NCBI GenBank assembly: GCA_951813625.1
Contig: CATOTS010000003.1
Span: 1 to 64,000 of the forward strand
Direction: 5' to 3'
DNA: 64,000 nucleotides
From: an uncultured Caldilineaceae bacterium
Lineage (GTDB): Bacteria; Chloroflexota; Anaerolineae; Caldilineales; Caldilineaceae
Shown here: one piece after another, positions 63,635 through 64,000 of the stretch
Numbering within the stretch: position 1 is the stretch's first letter
Layout of the letters: each line of letters begins with the position of its first letter
Program-made: the position numbers and the translations under genes
The notes under the pieces: model-generated
Databases searched by the model: none
Told to the model about the DNA's origin: nothing
The model's input: only the letters and a program-made list of their open reading frames with translations

Positions 63635-63811
63635 ATGGATATCCTTGAGATTCCGCAGCTTATCCTCCTGTTTGGCCTGGTTCTGGCGGTCGGCTTTCTG
63701 CTTCTCTATGTTCGCAAAGTTCGACCCCTTTCGAACGCATTCAACATGGACGACAAGAGTCGACCAGAACAGCTGCCCGCGCACCGCAGCAGTGGGCAAG
63801 AAGTCCGGTAA
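63635..63811 (+). CDS. Small single-pass membrane protein
   Basis: A 58-residue frame, MDILEIPQLILLFGLVLAVG and onward, with a strong ribosome site (AGAGGAG, 4 bases before ATG 63635). One hydrophobic helix (about residues 8-26) is followed by a basic stop-transfer segment (YVRKVR) and a hydrophilic tail. No family recognised. After it, 63812-64000 shows nothing I can support. Confidence 0.6.
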   Translation: MDILEIPQLILLFGLVLAVGFLLLYVRKVRPLSNAFNMDDKSRPEQLPAHRSSGQEVR

Positions 63812-64000
63812 GCGGATGAAACATAGCCCGCCCACTTAGTACCGACCCTCCAGTGTTACCCCGCTTGAGACGTTGATCGTTTGAATGCTATAGCCAAAGC
63901 AATTGCATTCGGTCTGCCGCGCTCTCCGTTCCCGGATTGAATGCCAGGTTACCCTCCCCGTTTGGTCAAATCGGCGCCGCTGGTGCAAGATAGGGCGCAG

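Overview
This window looks like chromosomal DNA of an uncultured Chloroflexota bacterium. That is inferred from overall character (hemCDB with single-domain enzymes, a bacterial sdhCDAB set, many PhyH oxygenases and sugar-type enzymes, MoxR/VWA cluster, Tat and Sec exported multi-domain proteins with Thr/Pro linkers), not from a marker-gene search. Most housekeeping genes are GC-rich. Two stretches are visibly poorer in GC: the exported-protein module at the left end and the short protease island next to the tmRNA gene.

Layout. 1-8081 (+): an accessory module of four exported or membrane proteins. Two paralogues carry an HNH-like motif followed by membrane segments. Between them lie a Spondin_N/DUF4352-like secreted protein and a C-terminal fragment of a TIM-barrel (PEP hydrolase family) gene. 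A two-domain secreted protein closes the module. 8119-9078: aldo/keto reductase. 9094-9765 (-): a decayed MNT/HepT toxin-antitoxin pair. 9903-10423: ssrA (tmRNA) with its promoter and terminator. 10569-11776 (+): a ClpP-fold SDH-type protease plus a small partner. 11809-12633: a complete IS5/IS427-like insertion sequence with a -1 frameshift transposase. 12727-14312 (-): MFS transporter, SRP RNA and tRNA-Ser(GGA).

14437-17473 (-) is hemC-hemD-hemB, early tetrapyrrole synthesis. Divergent from it are a dihydroorotase and pyrB (pyrimidine synthesis). They are followed by a fabF-like ketosynthase, a small membrane protein, an SDR, icd, a zinc-ribbon/SH3/trypsin-like membrane protease, and sdhC-sdhD-sdhA-sdhB. 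A Ser/Thr kinase precedes a five-gene minus-strand cluster, SWIM - DUF5691 - MoxR ATPase - DUF5682 - VWA (30539-38114), with a promoter and a nearly leaderless first gene.

38346-58391 (-) is the most striking region: seventeen co-directional genes over 20 kb. It opens with a peptide/oligosaccharide-type ABC binding protein and two permeases (no ATPase gene present). It continues with three beta-propeller glycoside-hydrolase-like proteins, four PhyH-type non-haem iron oxygenases, a DegT aminotransferase, a zinc-less MDR dehydrogenase, an enolase-superfamily dehydratase, a TPP-dependent lyase/synthase, an alpha/beta hydrolase, an SMP-30 lactonase-like protein and an unknown beta-rich protein. 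It reads as an uptake and oxidative processing pathway for an unusual small organic or glycoside compound. One PhyH protein has His-x-Gly where the iron-binding His-x-Asp should be. The right end holds a divergent ketol-acid reductoisomerase-like protein, an internally duplicated small protein, an Amt ammonium transporter, a DUF72 protein and a 58-residue membrane protein.
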